From Bacteroidaceae bacterium (GTDB taxonomy: Bacteria; Bacteroidota; Bacteroidia; Bacteroidales; Bacteroidaceae), in NCBI GenBank assembly GCA_017619335.1, contig JAFZSP010000062.1, positions 1-64,000 on the forward strand: a stretch of 64,000 nucleotides of DNA, read 5' to 3'. Under the pieces are notes generated by a model. The model saw nothing but the letters and a program-made list of their open reading frames with translations, was not told where the DNA came from and did no database searches. The translations under genes and the position numbers were made by a program. Positions 1 to 9,440 of this stretch are shown piece after piece (the first letter of the stretch is position 1; each line of letters starts with the position of its first letter).

Positions 1-424
1 TAAAGGCTTGTTCCAAGACACTCTGAGAATTCTTAGTCGTGGGATGAAAACAGTGGGCGGGCGTGAACAGCGGGTGATTAACTACAAGAGTACAAGTCCC
101 ATAAGAAAACTTTCAAAATATCTGATGGAGGGAGTTGGTTCCATATATACTCCAGATTGGGTGATGTCATATCCCGAAGGTCCTAATGCCTCGCGATTTC
201 CGAGTGCCCAACTTGCCTGCTGCTACGTCGGTGATGAGATATTGTACTATGACCAGGAAATAGTGGATGCTTATCGGATTTCCCTGCCCACGTCCATACG
301 CACCATCAAGAAAGAGAATCCCAATAAACCCGTCAACCGTTACGACCTCTCCGGCCGCCGCCTCACGGCACCGCCAACAAAGGGAGTGTATATTGATAAT
401 GGGAAGAAGAGAGTGAGGAAGTGA
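1..424 (+). CDS. C-terminal part of a secreted protein (5' end outside window)
   Basis: The reading frame is open from the first base, so the true start lies upstream; the TTG at position 8 is not needed as a start. About 140 residues are visible and match no domain I recognise. The last 25 residues carry a tail with YDLSGRRL followed by KGVYIDNGKKRVRK. This resembles the C-terminal sorting or anchoring tails common on exported Bacteroidales proteins, and the gene at 13039-13833 ends in a very similar tail. The body could be an extracellular enzyme or structural protein; its function cannot be assigned from this fragment. Confidence 0.7.
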   Translation, partial: KGLFQDTLRILSRGMKTVGGREQRVINYKSTSPIRKLSKYLMEGVGSIYTPDWVMSYPEGPNASRFPSAQLACCYVGDEILYYDQEIVDAYRISLPTSIRTIKKENPNKPVNRYDLSGRRLTAPPTKGVYIDNGKKRVRK

Positions 425-482
425 AGAATGAAAGCGCTCAATTCCCAGACAACTGTAAAAAATGATTACTTGTATGTAAAGG

Positions 483-699
483 ATGTGATAATATCATGCA
501 CTTTTTCACTTTTTGCTCATAATAGTTTGAATTACTGTATTATATGCGAGTGAAAAATGAGTGAAAAATAGAGTGAAAAGTGAATTTTAAGATAACTTTT
601 CACTTTTCACTCTATTTTTCACCCTCTTTTCACTCATGTAATCTATTGATTCTTAATTCTTAATAAGCGAAAAGTGAAAAAGTGCATGAAATATCACAT
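483..699. repeat. Long nested inverted repeat (hairpin of about 215 bases)
   Basis: The outer arms 483-516 and 666-699 are near-perfect reverse complements (one mismatch and a small length difference near the ends; shared core AAAAGTGAAAAAGTGCATGA). The inner arms 548-583 and 594-636 are also reverse complementary and built from GTGAAAA-type words (GAGTGAAAA, AATAGAGTGAAAAGTGA). The apex is about ten A/T-rich bases. It could be a non-autonomous mobile element, a recombination product or a structured RNA; no ORF lies inside. Confidence 0.8.
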
Positions 700-864
700 T
701 CTATTACGCAAAGCATAACAAAGTCCATTTCTTTTCCAAGCATAAGTCCTGTCCTCTCCAGGCAAAGGCCCTTCCGTGGACAGGGGCCAGTCCTTCTGCG
801 TTAGCGTCCTTCTCTTCTACCGACCTCTTCTTTCCCTTGGCTTGACTTCCCTTGGCTCCATCCG

Positions 865-930
865 TTGTTCGGCGCGGGCGGAACGATTGTTCGGCGCGGG
901 TGGAACAATGGTTCGGTGCGGGCCGAACAA
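865..930. repeat. Three 22-bp tandem repeats, each an imperfect palindrome
   Basis: Three head-to-tail 22-base units start at 865, 887 and 909. Each contains GTTCGG near its start and a complementary GGAAC or CCGAAC near its end, so each unit is a small dyad (GTTCGG-n6-CCGAAC in unit three). There are no unique spacers, so this is not a CRISPR array. The geometry suits repeated protein-binding sites, but no binding protein is identified. Confidence 0.75.
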
Positions 931-986
931 CGGAGAGGGTGAAGGGTACTTGTGGAGTCGTCCTTTCTCATCCGCTGGAGGAGCCT

Positions 987-1113
987 GACTCAACGAGCGA
1001 GGAACCCAGTCCTTCTGGACGAGGAAGCCCGTCCTTCAGGTCGTTGAGTCCCGATAAACGCATCTAAAGAACCAGATAAAGACATCTTACCGCGGAGATG
1101 CCCGCATATAGGA
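987..1113. repeat. Hairpin plus further 22-base-period repeats
   Basis: GACTCAACGA (987-996) pairs with TCGTTGAGTC (1041-1050), enclosing two 22-base units (999-1020 and 1021-1042, both beginning GAGGAA and sharing GTCCTTC). Directly after it, 1051-1113 holds three degenerate units spaced 22 bases (CGATAAACG, AGATAAAG, GAGATGCCCG) that closely match a stretch at about 18180-18221, making this a dispersed repeat family. Confidence 0.65.
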
Positions 1114-1126
1114 GTCCCGACAGATA

Positions 1127-1960
1127 TTATTCTTTCAGGGTGAGACCATCGGAATCGATGGTGATAAGGCGGCGACGGTAAAGATCTCCAGCCGCTTTCT
1201 TGAAGACTTTCTTGCTGACGCCGAAGATGGCATAGATTTCTTCTGCGGGGCTGTGGTCGCCCAAGGGGGTGTGACCGCCGTTCATCTGGAGATGATGTAG
1301 CAGGGTGTCACTGAAGTCGGTGACGGCGCGCTGCCCTTTCTTCTGGAGGCTGAGGTCTATCTTCCCATCGGGTCGCACCTGCTTGACGTAGGCCGTGAGG
1401 CGGTCTCCGCTGTGGATGGGACGGAAAATCTCGTCATCAAAGAGGAGGCCGGCAAACTGGTTATCCACGATGGCCTTGAAGCCGAGGTCTGTCTTTTGCC
1501 AGATGAGGATGTTGACTTCATCGCCACCGTGATAGGGCGGGTGTTCTGTGGAGAGGTAACGTTCGACCTTGGCAGAAGCCATGATGCGGTAGGTCTCGGG
1601 GTCCAGATGCACATGAACCAGGTAACTGCGGTCTTTCTGCATCTTCATCTTCTGCTCACGGAAGGGCACAAAGAGGTCCTTCATCAGTCCCCAATCCAGG
1701 AAGGCGCCGAACTGATTCACCCACGCCACGCGCAGCCAGGCGAAATCACCGACTTGCGCGAGGGGCGTTTCTGTGGTGGCGATGAGGCGTTCTTCCTGGT
1801 CCAAGTAGATAAAAACGTCGATTTCATCGCCGATTTCTGTGCCTTCGGGGATGTAGCGGTTGGGCAGGAGGATGTCTTCTGGTCCTCCGCTGAGGTAGAG
1901 GCCCTGGTCGGCCCTTCGGGCGACGGTGAGGCGGTTGATGCGGCCGAGTTCAAGTTTCAT
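1127..1960 (-). CDS. cvfB: CvfB/YitL-type S1 RNA-binding protein
   Basis: 277 residues, the usual size of the CvfB/YitL family of cytoplasmic RNA-binding regulators built from S1-type barrels and a C-terminal winged helix. The S1-like repeats are visible: residues about 5-60 ([27 protein letters not shown]), 70-130 ([22 protein letters not shown], a typical S1 beta-barrel turn) and 145-205. The C-terminus from about 225 ([30 protein letters not shown]) is a winged-helix segment. The ATG overlaps the stop of the ABC ATPase gene by four bases (ATGA), implying translational coupling. Assignment to the family is firm; its RNA targets are unknown. Confidence 0.88.
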   Translation of the reverse strand: MKLELGRINRLTVARRADQGLYLSGGPEDILLPNRYIPEGTEIGDEIDVFIYLDQEERLIATTETPLAQVGDFAWLRVAWVNQFGAFLDWGLMKDLFVPFREQKMKMQKDRSYLVHVHLDPETYRIMASAKVERYLSTEHPPYHGGDEVNILIWQKTDLGFKAIVDNQFAGLLFDDEIFRPIHSGDRLTAYVKQVRPDGKIDLSLQKKGQRAVTDFSDTLLHHLQMNGGHTPLGDHSPAEEIYAIFGVSKKVFKKAAGDLYRRRLITIDSDGLTLKE

Positions 1961-2853
1961 GCGAGGAAAGTTTCAGGGGTGGAAGTGGGGGATAAGGGAT
2001 CTTTGACAGAGGGAGCGAGGTCTGGGAGAGGGGAGCCCTCGGGAGCTGGGAGGGGAAAGCCCTCGGGAGAGCCCTCGGGAGCGCTCGGCCCAAAGGGACG
2101 CTTCACACTTGAAGAACCCTCGGGCACTGGAACCTCGGGAGAGCCCTCGGGCACTGGAACCTCGGGCACTGGAACCTCGGGTGCTGTCACGGGGGAGACT
2201 ACGAGGCCGTCACGAAGGTGGATGGTGCGGTCTGTGGTGCGGGCAAGTTCCTCGTCGTGGGTGACGATGACAAAGGTCTGTCCCAGGCGTTCACGCAGGT
2301 CAAAGAAGAGGCGGTGAAGCTCTGCTTTGTTGGCGCTGTCAAGGCTGCCGCTGGGCTCGTCGGCCAGGATGACGGAGGGGTTGTTGACGAGGGCTCGTGC
2401 CACAGCCACCCGCTGCTTCTCTCCCCCGGAGAGTTCTGCCGGCTTGTGCTGGGCGCGTTCACTGAGTCCCATGATATCCAGCAGTTCTGCTGCTCGCTGG
2501 CGAGCTTCACGGCGTCCTGTGCCTCCGATGAGAGCGGGAATCATCACGTTCTCCAGGGCAGTGAACTCCGGAAGGAGCTGATGGAACTGGAAGACAAAAC
2601 CTATCTGTCGATTGCGGAAACGGGCGAGGGCTTTGGCCGAGAGGGTGGTGGTATCGACAGAGTCAATACATACGGCACCGCTGTCTGGAGCGTCCAGCGT
2701 TCCCATGATTTGCAGGAGGGTGGTCTTGCCGGCTCCGCTGGGACCCACGATGGAGACAATCTCACCCTGCATGATGTCCAGGTCAATGCCTTTCAGTACT
2801 TGCAGTGTGCCGAAGGATTTGGTGATGGAGGAAAGATGGATGATGGGAGTCAT
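1957..2853 (-). CDS. LolD/MacB-like ABC transporter ATPase with repeat-built Pro-rich tail
   Basis: Canonical ABC ATPase: Walker [10 protein letters not shown], signature [15 protein letters not shown], Walker [13 protein letters not shown] and a switch His in VTHDEE. The closest subfamily is the LolD/MacB/FtsE type that powers lipoprotein release or peptide export by FtsX-like permeases; no permease is adjacent. I place the start at MTPIIHLSS, five bases after the upstream stop, rather than ten codons earlier inside the antiporter gene. The core ends near residue 225; about 70 extra residues follow, rich in Pro, Glu, Gly and Ser (PEVPVPEGS repeats), encoded by a CCTCGGG-rich tandem repeat. 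LolD proteins normally lack such a tail, so this looks like repeat expansion that kept the ATGA coupling to cvfB. Confidence 0.9.
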   Translation of the reverse strand: MTPIIHLSSITKSFGTLQVLKGIDLDIMQGEIVSIVGPSGAGKTTLLQIMGTLDAPDSGAVCIDSVDTTTLSAKALARFRNRQIGFVFQFHQLLPEFTALENVMIPALIGGTGRREARQRAAELLDIMGLSERAQHKPAELSGGEKQRVAVARALVNNPSVILADEPSGSLDSANKAELHRLFFDLRERLGQTFVIVTHDEELARTTDRTIHLRDGLVVSPVTAPEVPVPEVPVPEGSPEVPVPEGSSSVKRPFGPSAPEGSPEGFPLPAPEGSPLPDLAPSVKDPLSPTSTPETFLA

Positions 2854-2858
2854 GATGT

Positions 2859-4949
2859 TTAGCTGCTGAGTTTTGCCAACCACTGCTCAAAGAGCATCTG
2901 TCGCTGTGTGACGCTCTGACCGTTGGGGGCAAAGATGGATTGTGCCTCCTGCGGGTCGCCGTACTGGTCGGGATAGAGAAGTATCAAGTTGGTGTGGTTG
3001 AAGTTCTTAGCGATGATGGTCGGGAGTTTCTTGCAGGCGTGGGTGAACGAGATGAATCCCGGGCGCGAGGTGATGATGACCAGCAGATGGTCTGCATTGA
3101 CCTCGGAGGTCAGCGTCTGCAGCATCGCGTCAAAGGTCTGTGCCACCCGCATCTCCAATTGCACAGAAGGATGGCTCTCCTGCAGGTACTCCTTAATATA
3201 ATAGCCCGTGTCCCCACAAGTATGGAAACGCATGACCTGCCCCGTCTGCTCACCCACGCGGCAGAGGTGCTCCAGCCATTTGTAGAAGCCCACTTCATAC
3301 TCGGCCTGAGGCGGCACCGCAATGACGATGCGGCGAACCGTTCCCGGCGGCATTTGCATGCGCACCAGCAACACTTCACGGTGGGTGGTGGCCAGGACGC
3401 TCTGTGAGATAACGCCCAGATTCCCAGCCAGTCGTCCGTCTTCGGTCTCGTGATAACCCAAGATAACCTCACCCGCATCCACCTCCCGCATGGTGTGAAC
3501 GATGGCGCTGGCCACGTTGCTGCTGACGCGACTCATGGTGGACATCTTCACATCGGCAGCAGCGGCCATCTTGCTGGCATGTTGCAGGTTGTGCAGTCCT
3601 TGCAGGCGCACAGCATCGTCAGGGTCGTCGTCCATAGAAACAGCCAAACCCATGAGGCTGTCTGCGATGAGCGGATTACGGATCATGATGGACAGTTGGG
3701 TCAGAGAATCGACCGTTTGGGGATAGGCGTAGGCAGTGAGGCATTTGCCATGATAGCTGCCTCGGTTACGCTGAGTCTCCGTGGTCTTCAGGGCCAGGCT
3801 GCGTGCAGCTTTGGCCGTAGCCAACGAGCTGACGATGCATGAGACGAGGATGAGCAATACGGTGGCGTTCAGGACTTCGGAAGTCATCAGTTGCACATCG
3901 GGAGCTGTGGCAATCATCACGATGGCCAGCGCGCCGGCAGCATGGGAATTGGTCAGACCGAACATCATTCCCCTGTCATCACGGTTGCCCTTGGTGAGGC
4001 GTTGCATCAGCGCCGCAGCCAACCATTTGCTGACGATGGCGGCAGTGATGATGACGGCAGCCATCCACAGTGTATGCAGACTGCCGAAAAGAACCTGGAC
4101 ATCGATAATCATGCCCACGCCAATCAGGAAATAAGGTATAAAGATGGCGTTTCCCACAAACTCCAGTCGCACCATCAACGGTCCGCCTCGCGGCACAATC
4201 CTGTTCAGGCACAAGCCCGCCATGAAGGCACCCAGCAGTCCTTCCAACCCAGCACAGGAAGCCAGGAAAGCACTGATGAAGACCAGCACGAGCATGAAGA
4301 CAAACTGCGTGACAGCATCCTCATTGCGCCGCAGGAACCAGCGGCCAATCTTGGGAAAGGCATAGGCCGTGAACACAATATAGACCATGATGCCCAGCGC
4401 GAACCACAGCCAATACAGTCCGCCACGATGTTGCCCCTGCACCACAATGGCCAGTACCAAAAGGGCAAAGAACAGCGCAAAGGCGGTGGCCACGATGGCA
4501 TAGACCACGCTGGGATGACGCCCCAAGCCGTAACGCCCCACAATGGGATAGGTCACCAGCGTGTGGGAAGCCAGCACACTGCTGAGCAGCAGCGAAGCCG
4601 GCGTACTCAGCCCCAGCACCCAGCGTCCCACGACAAAGCCCGTCACCAGCGGTATCAGAAATGTCAGCACACCAAACAGCACGCCGCCGCGTCCGTGACG
4701 ACGGAAGCTGCCCATATCCATCTCCAGACCGGCCAGGAACATGATATAGTAGATGCCCACCTGTCCGAAGAGCTCAATGCTGGCATCACGGTCCAGGACG
4801 TGCAGTCCGTTGGGGCCCACGAGCAGACCAGCCAGGATGAGCCCGATGATGTGGGGCACACGCAGGCGGCGCAGCACGATGGGTGCCAGCAGAATGATGA
4901 GCAGCATGACGAGGAAAATCCACGTCGGATTTGTGACTAATGCTTCCAT
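2859..4949 (-). CDS. CPA2-family cation:proton antiporter with C-terminal Usp-like region
   Basis: 696-residue inner-membrane protein. Residues 1-400 contain about 12 hydrophobic segments with family features of Kef/NapA-type monovalent cation/proton antiporters ([17 protein letters not shown] near residue 33, [13 protein letters not shown] near 67, [13 protein letters not shown] near 235). The C-terminal 290 residues are soluble and resemble tandem universal-stress-protein-like domains, as in many Bacteroidetes CPA2 proteins. The probable role is Na+/K+ and pH homeostasis. It heads an operon with the ABC ATPase and cvfB. A TATCTTTG box lies only eight bases before the ATG, so the mRNA may be leaderless. 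Confidence 0.88.
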   Translation of the reverse strand: MEALVTNPTWIFLVMLLIILLAPIVLRRLRVPHIIGLILAGLLVGPNGLHVLDRDASIELFGQVGIYYIMFLAGLEMDMGSFRRHGRGGVLFGVLTFLIPLVTGFVVGRWVLGLSTPASLLLSSVLASHTLVTYPIVGRYGLGRHPSVVYAIVATAFALFFALLVLAIVVQGQHRGGLYWLWFALGIMVYIVFTAYAFPKIGRWFLRRNEDAVTQFVFMLVLVFISAFLASCAGLEGLLGAFMAGLCLNRIVPRGGPLMVRLEFVGNAIFIPYFLIGVGMIIDVQVLFGSLHTLWMAAVIITAAIVSKWLAAALMQRLTKGNRDDRGMMFGLTNSHAAGALAIVMIATAPDVQLMTSEVLNATVLLILVSCIVSSLATAKAARSLALKTTETQRNRGSYHGKCLTAYAYPQTVDSLTQLSIMIRNPLIADSLMGLAVSMDDDPDDAVRLQGLHNLQHASKMAAAADVKMSTMSRVSSNVASAIVHTMREVDAGEVILGYHETEDGRLAGNLGVISQSVLATTHREVLLVRMQMPPGTVRRIVIAVPPQAEYEVGFYKWLEHLCRVGEQTGQVMRFHTCGDTGYYIKEYLQESHPSVQLEMRVAQTFDAMLQTLTSEVNADHLLVIITSRPGFISFTHACKKLPTIIAKNFNHTNLILLYPDQYGDPQEAQSIFAPNGQSVTQRQMLFEQWLAKLSS

Positions 4950-4957
4950 TTCGGGTG

Positions 4958-4965
4958 CAAAGATA
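4958..4965 (-). promoter_or_regulatory. Promoter -7 box (TATCTTTG) abutting the antiporter ATG
   Basis: TATCTTTG followed by CACCCGAA and then ATG. The box matches the Bacteroidetes -7 consensus TAnnTTTG; transcription would begin within a few bases of the start codon. Confidence 0.7.
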
Positions 4966-4966
4966 G

Positions 4967-5091
4967 GGAAAAGTTTAGAGTTTAGGCATGAGAGTTTGGA
5001 GTTATTTCATTCATTGGGATAAAAAAAGCTCTTTTTCTGCACAGAAAACGAATTTTCTCCAAACTCTAAACCCTAAACTCTCAACTTTTTT
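4967..5091. repeat. Inverted repeat between divergent promoters
   Basis: Left arm about 4967-5002 and right arm about 5056-5091 are reverse complements over about 33 bases, both made of heptamer-like words (AAAAGTT, AGAGTTTAG, GAGAGTTTGGAG). Each arm occupies the place where the -33 element of one of the two divergent promoters should be. The same design recurs at 34774-34899. Confidence 0.7.
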
Positions 5092-5092
5092 G

Positions 5093-5100
5093 TACCTTTG
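5093..5100 (+). promoter_or_regulatory. Promoter -7 box (TACCTTTG) for asd
   Basis: TACCTTTG followed by CACCC, matching TAnnTTTG, 39 bases before the asd ATG at 5140. Confidence 0.7.
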
Positions 5101-5139
5101 CACCCGAAAAGAACAACACAATTATTTCCAATAGCAAAG

Positions 5140-6138
5140 ATGAAAGTAGCAATCGTGGGCGCCAGCGGCGCCGTAGGTCAAGAGTTTCTTCGTGTGCTCG
5201 ATGAGCGCAATTTCCCCATGGATGAGCTGGTGCTCTTCGGCAGCCAGCGCAGTGCCGGACGCAAATACACCTTCCGAGGCAAGGAGTATGAAGTGAAGCT
5301 CCTGCAGCACAACGATGATTTCCGGGGCATTGACATCGCCTTCGTCAGTGCTGGCGGCGGCACTTCAAAAGAGTTTGCAGAGACCATCACCAAGCACGGC
5401 GCAGTGATGATTGACAACAGCTCTGCCTTCCGCATGGATCAGGATGTGCCCCTCGTGGTGCCCGAGTGCAACGCAGAGGACGCCCTGAACCGCCCCCGAG
5501 GCATCATCGCCAACCCCAACTGCACGACCATCATGATGGTCGTCTGCCTCCAGCCGTTAGAGCGCCTCAGCCACATCCGCCGCATCCACATTGCTTCCTA
5601 TCAGGCTGCCAGCGGAGCCGGCGCTGCTGCGATGGCTGAACTGGAACAGCAGTATCGCGAGGTCTTGGACGGTAAGCCCGCCACTGTCAACAAGTTCGCC
5701 TATCAGCTGGCCTACAATGTCATCCCGCAGATTGACGTCTTCACCGACAATGGTTACACCAAAGAAGAGATGAAGATGTTCAACGAGACTCGCAAGATCA
5801 TGCATACCGATGCTGCCTGCTCCGCTATGTGCGTGCGCGTACCTTCTTTAAGAAGTCACTCCGAGGCCGTCTGGATAGAGACCGAGCGTCCCATCTCCCC
5901 CGAGGAGGCTCGCGCCGCTTTGGCAGCTGCTCCCGGCGTCACCGTCATTGATGACCCAGCGAACAAGAAGTACCCGATGCCGCTCTTCACTGCGGGAGAG
6001 GACGATGTGTTCGTGGGCCGCATCCGCCGTGACCTGGCCAACGAGAACGGCCTCACCTTCTGGCTCTGCGGAGACCAGATCAAGAAAGGTGCTGCCCTCA
6101 ATGCCGTCCAAATCGCTGAATATCTGATTACCCGTTAA
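5140..6138 (+). CDS. asd: Aspartate-semialdehyde dehydrogenase
   Basis: 332 residues, normal length. The enzyme reduces beta-aspartyl phosphate to aspartate semialdehyde with NADPH, on the way to lysine/diaminopimelate, threonine and methionine. The start is set at [16 protein letters not shown], which opens directly with the NADP-binding glycine motif; an upstream in-frame TTG lies inside the promoter. The catalytic cysteine is C128 in NPNCTT; the family motif YQAASGAG is present. A good promoter box precedes it. The alpha-galactosidase gene follows 26 bases later with no terminator, so both may be co-transcribed. Confidence 0.96.
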   Translation: MKVAIVGASGAVGQEFLRVLDERNFPMDELVLFGSQRSAGRKYTFRGKEYEVKLLQHNDDFRGIDIAFVSAGGGTSKEFAETITKHGAVMIDNSSAFRMDQDVPLVVPECNAEDALNRPRGIIANPNCTTIMMVVCLQPLERLSHIRRIHIASYQAASGAGAAAMAELEQQYREVLDGKPATVNKFAYQLAYNVIPQIDVFTDNGYTKEEMKMFNETRKIMHTDAACSAMCVRVPSLRSHSEAVWIETERPISPEEARAALAAAPGVTVIDDPANKKYPMPLFTAGEDDVFVGRIRRDLANENGLTFWLCGDQIKKGAALNAVQIAEYLITR

Positions 6139-6164
6139 CCCCATTCTTAAAACCCCATTAAACT

Positions 6165-8384
6165 ATGAAAAAACTTCTTCTCACGCTGGCTGCTGCTGCT
6201 TTCACATTGAACCTCGCAGCACAGCCGATCAGTGTTTCCAAAGCTCGCTTCCAGAAAGGCGACGACATGAACTGGGCTAAGCCCGATCTGAACGATGCCT
6301 CGTGGCACGAGATTGACATGACCAGGAACTGGGACAACCAAGGCTATGTCATCGACGACGGTTTCGGATGGTATCGCGTTCACCTGACGATTCCCAAGTC
6401 GATTCTCAATGGTTATGACAATCCGACAGTTGTGGTCTTTGACCTTCCCAAAGCCGACGATACCGACGAGTGCTACCTGAACGGCAAACGAATTGGCAAA
6501 ACGGGCAGTATGCCTGACGACGATGGCGGCTACAAGTCGGCCTGGAGTGCAGTGCGCAGTTATCCTGTTGACATCAAGTCTGGTGGCATCAAGTGGGACG
6601 CAGAGAACGTCCTCGCCATTCGCGTCTATAACGGCGGCGCACCCGGCGGACTCTTTGACCGTCCACTCTCCATCCGTATTCCAAGCGCGCTGGATGGCAT
6701 CAACATGAAGTTCACAGACATCAACGACGGCAATGCACACTGCGTGGCAGAAATCAGTAATGATTATCCCAAGCCCCACACTGGAAAGCTGGAGATCACC
6801 ATTGACTCCCGCGAGACGGGCGCCAATATCTCCACTACTTCCAAGAAGGTGACGTTAAAGAAAGGCCAGCCTTTCCGCATCACGATTCCTTATACCAAGA
6901 GCACCAGTTGTATGCTCACCGCCAAGTACACCGATGTGAAGACCGGCAAATCCATCAGCCGTCGTCTGCCCCTGAAGTATATCCTCACGCCGGCCGCTCC
7001 CGCCACACCGCGCTTCAACGGTGCGCCTCTCTTCGGTGTGCGTCCCGGTTCACCTGTCATCTTCCGCTTCCCGGTCTCTGGCGAGCGTCCCATGAAGTTC
7101 ACCGCCAACCACCTGCCCGCTGGTGTGAAGCTCTCCGAGGCAGACGGCGTCCTCTCCGGAAAAGTGGAGAGACGGGGTGACTACACCTTCACCGTCACTG
7201 CCGAGAATGCCAAGGGCAAAGCCAGCCAAGAGTTCACCCTCAGGGTGGGCGACCGCATGATTGCCCTCACCCCGCCGATGGGTTGGAACTCCTGGAACTG
7301 CTGGGCACTCAGCGTGTCACAAGAGAAGGTGATGTCCTCCGCACAGGCTCTGTTGGACAAGGGACTGGCCGACTATGGTTACTGCTACATGAATATCGAC
7401 GACGGCTGGGAAGCCCCCGAGCGCAACCCGGACGGCACCATCGCCGTGAACGAGAAGTTCCCCAGCATGAAAGCCTTGGGTGACTGGCTCCACGAGCGCG
7501 GTCTGAAGTTCGGCATCTACTCCTCACCTGGTGACTACACTTGCGGCGGCTACCTCGGTTCCATCGACCATGAGCTGCAGGATGCAGAGAGCTACAACAG
7601 CTGGGGCATCGACTACCTGAAATATGACTGGTGCGGTTACGGCCGTGCACACGCCAAGGAACGCGATAAGGGCGTGGCCAGCTATGTCCGTCCCTACCTC
7701 CTCATGCAGCAGTTCCTGCGTGAACAGCCCCGCGACATCTTCTACAGCCTCTGCCAGTATGGTATGGCCAACGTCTGGGAATGGGGCCGCTTCGTGGATG
7801 CCAACAGCTGGCGCACCACGGGTGACATCACAGACACCTGGGGCAGCATGTATGACATCGGTTTCAAGCGCCAAGCCGGACTCGCTCCTTACGCCGCTCC
7901 CGGCCACTGGAACGACCCCGATATGCTCATCCTGGGCAAGGTGGGTTGGAGTAGCAACCTGCGTGACAGCCGTCTGACACCCGACGAACAGTACACCCAC
8001 ATCACCCTCTGGACCCTCCTCGCCTCCAACATGTTGATTGGCTGCGACATCGCACAGATGGACGACTTCACCGTGGGACTGCTCTGCAACCATGAGGTGA
8101 ACCTCATCAATCAGGATATCTTAGGCAAGCAGGCCGACCGTGCAGTGAAGGACGGCGACATCGAAGTCTGGGAGCGTCCATTGGCCGACGGCTGCCATGC
8201 AATCGGTATCTTTAATGTGGGTTCGGAAGATCAGGAAGTGGATCTGACCAAGTACTTCAGCAAGCTTGGCATCAAGAACCTGCAGTCCATGCGTGACCTC
8301 TGGCGACAGAAGGACCTGAGCACCTCAGACACCCGCTGGACAGTTCCCACGCACGGGTGCAAATATATTAAGGTGAAGTTCTGA
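6165..8384 (+). CDS. GH27 alpha-galactosidase with N-terminal accessory domains
   Basis: 739 residues with a signal peptide (MKKLLLTLAAAAFTLNLAAQ), so exported to periplasm or surface. Residues about 20-170 form a beta-sandwich of the kind found in GH2-type jelly rolls (WYRVHLTIP), residues about 285-365 look like a putative Ig domain (LPAGVKLSEADGVLSG), and the GH27 barrel starts at TPPMGWNSWNCW near 368. Catalytic residues are visible: nucleophile D488 in LKYDWCGYG and acid/base D554 in WRTTGDITD. It should remove terminal alpha-1,6-galactose from raffinose-type oligosaccharides or galactomannan side chains. No SusC/SusD pair is adjacent. A bidirectional terminator follows. Confidence 0.92.
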   Translation: MKKLLLTLAAAAFTLNLAAQPISVSKARFQKGDDMNWAKPDLNDASWHEIDMTRNWDNQGYVIDDGFGWYRVHLTIPKSILNGYDNPTVVVFDLPKADDTDECYLNGKRIGKTGSMPDDDGGYKSAWSAVRSYPVDIKSGGIKWDAENVLAIRVYNGGAPGGLFDRPLSIRIPSALDGINMKFTDINDGNAHCVAEISNDYPKPHTGKLEITIDSRETGANISTTSKKVTLKKGQPFRITIPYTKSTSCMLTAKYTDVKTGKSISRRLPLKYILTPAAPATPRFNGAPLFGVRPGSPVIFRFPVSGERPMKFTANHLPAGVKLSEADGVLSGKVERRGDYTFTVTAENAKGKASQEFTLRVGDRMIALTPPMGWNSWNCWALSVSQEKVMSSAQALLDKGLADYGYCYMNIDDGWEAPERNPDGTIAVNEKFPSMKALGDWLHERGLKFGIYSSPGDYTCGGYLGSIDHELQDAESYNSWGIDYLKYDWCGYGRAHAKERDKGVASYVRPYLLMQQFLREQPRDIFYSLCQYGMANVWEWGRFVDANSWRTTGDITDTWGSMYDIGFKRQAGLAPYAAPGHWNDPDMLILGKVGWSSNLRDSRLTPDEQYTHITLWTLLASNMLIGCDIAQMDDFTVGLLCNHEVNLINQDILGKQADRAVKDGDIEVWERPLADGCHAIGIFNVGSEDQEVDLTKYFSKLGIKNLQSMRDLWRQKDLSTSDTRWTVPTHGCKYIKVKF

Positions 8385-8407
8385 TTGCGAGTTTCGTTTG
8401 CTCCAGT

Positions 8408-8455
8408 AGTTAAAAGAGTGATGCCGCGGATTTCGCGGCATCACTTGTTTTAACT
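8408..8455. terminator. Bidirectional intrinsic terminator
   Basis: An 11-bp perfect stem (8418-8428 with 8434-8444, GTGATGCCGCG), five-base loop, flanked by AGTTAAAA and TTTTAACT, giving U-rich tails on both strands. It lies between the convergent GH27 gene and the glsB-like gene, whose TAA stop (8450-8452) is inside the tail. Confidence 0.85.
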
Positions 8456-9427
8456 GATAATCTTGTTGGCACCACTGGTAGGGGCGATGGCCTCTGGATG
8501 CTGACGTGCAAAACTGTCTATGTGACGGATGCGTTTCTCGTCCAGGATCTCATCCACCGCGATGAGGATGCCCGTCTCCTCCACATCTCCGAAGCCGTAG
8601 TTGATGGCAGTGCCGAACATCTTCATTGTGGGAGAGAGGCCCATATAGGCGTTCACCAGTGGCGGAATATTTAGTCCGCGCAGGCGCACCTCACGGTTAA
8701 GGATGCGGTAGTCGGCCTTGAAGTCATCCTCACAGAAGAGTTGAGACAGTTCTGCGCGGTCTGCTTCAATTTCCAGCGGTTTCATCGGGATAATGAGCTT
8801 GTCGGGATCGCCGAAATGCTTCTGCAGGAAGAAGAGAATCATGTCCCTGGACCGACGGTCATAACTGGGGTACATGGTGACTTTGCCGAAGAGGTAACGC
8901 ACGTTGGGCATCACCACCGTGAGCGCTCCCAGTCCGTCCCAGAGGTTGTCCAGCGCGAAGAGTGCCCGTGCCCCGGGTCTCGTCTGCTGATAGTCTCGGG
9001 ACACCCAGCTGCGGCCAAGTTCTATGGTGTAGGGAAGGTAGTCCCGCAGGAAACGTTCGGAGAAATGGAACATGTGGGCGGTGGCCAGAATGGGCTGCCC
9101 CTCGGCATCGAACTTCACCTCGGAACCCAAGAGATAACGGTAACCGCCGATAATCTCCTCTGTTTCTGGACACCACACGATGAGCTGCTTGTAGGGGTTC
9201 TCCATCGTGTCAAACTCATCAAGGTCCAGGGCGAGGCCCGTTCCCCCGCCTGCTGCACGGAACGCTATTTCCCTGAGTCGTCCAATCTCACGCAAGACAT
9301 TGGGCGAGTCCTGCCACGTGACGATATAGACTTCGTTGTGGCTTTTGTTGGTGAAACGCAGTCGCTTATCCTCTGTGAGTTCACTCTTGAGGAGCTCCAC
9401 GGGTACGGGGTCGATGATCTTTTCCAT
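8450..9427 (-). CDS. glsB: Hemolysin-family/OlsB-type N-acyltransferase (glycine lipid synthesis)
   Basis: 325 residues after choosing the start MEKIIDPVPVELLK; the frame runs open 79 codons further upstream but that part overlaps the neighbouring gene and is its antisense. GNAT-like N-acyltransferase fold: IVTWQDSPNVLREIGRLREIAFR, then IIGGYRYLLG and the ELGRSWVSRDYQ motif typical of OlsB/GlsB proteins. In Bacteroides such a protein, encoded with a PlsC-like partner, makes monoacyl glycine lipid. Here the partner lies 13 bases upstream on the same strand, which supports the same pathway. Ornithine lipid synthesis is the alternative. Confidence 0.82.
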   Translation of the reverse strand: MEKIIDPVPVELLKSELTEDKRLRFTNKSHNEVYIVTWQDSPNVLREIGRLREIAFRAAGGGTGLALDLDEFDTMENPYKQLIVWCPETEEIIGGYRYLLGSEVKFDAEGQPILATAHMFHFSERFLRDYLPYTIELGRSWVSRDYQQTRPGARALFALDNLWDGLGALTVVMPNVRYLFGKVTMYPSYDRRSRDMILFFLQKHFGDPDKLIIPMKPLEIEADRAELSQLFCEDDFKADYRILNREVRLRGLNIPPLVNAYMGLSPTMKMFGTAINYGFGDVEETGILIAVDEILDEKRIRHIDSFARQHPEAIAPTSGANKIIS

Positions 9428-9440
9428 AAATACGATGAAC

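Larger units (their letters stand above)
425..1126. other. 702-base gene-free region with hairpin and repeat arrays
   Basis: No convincing gene is seen; the short open frames here are not preceded by promoter or ribosome-binding signals and run through repeats. The stretch holds a long imperfect hairpin (483-699), then C/T-rich sequence with a 15-base duplication (TTCCCTTGGCT core, about 831-860), a 22-base tandem array (865-930), a second 22-base pair (999-1042) lying inside a hairpin whose stems are 987-996 and 1041-1050, and a third 22-base-period block (1051-1113). Confidence 0.7.

Noticed and set aside
865..930. Possible CRISPR array
   Set aside because: Units follow each other directly with no unique spacers, and no cas genes are present in the window.
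776..1067. Two overlapping 70-codon frames in the first gap
   Set aside because: They read through the 22-base repeat arrays, lack promoter and ribosome-binding signals and give Gly/Arg/Ser-rich products of no recognisable type.
1412..2317. 301-codon plus-strand open frame
   Set aside because: It lies opposite cvfB and the ABC ATPase, both with clear motifs, and its product is low-complexity at the repeat.
3891..4940. 349-codon plus-strand open frame, rich in His and Gln
   Set aside because: Complement of the membrane domain of the CPA2 antiporter; hydrophobic codons read backwards give Gln/His-rich products.
5098..5139. 14-codon N-terminal extension of Asd from a TTG
   Set aside because: The TTG is part of the TACCTTTG promoter box itself, and the family N-terminus starts at [10 protein letters not shown].
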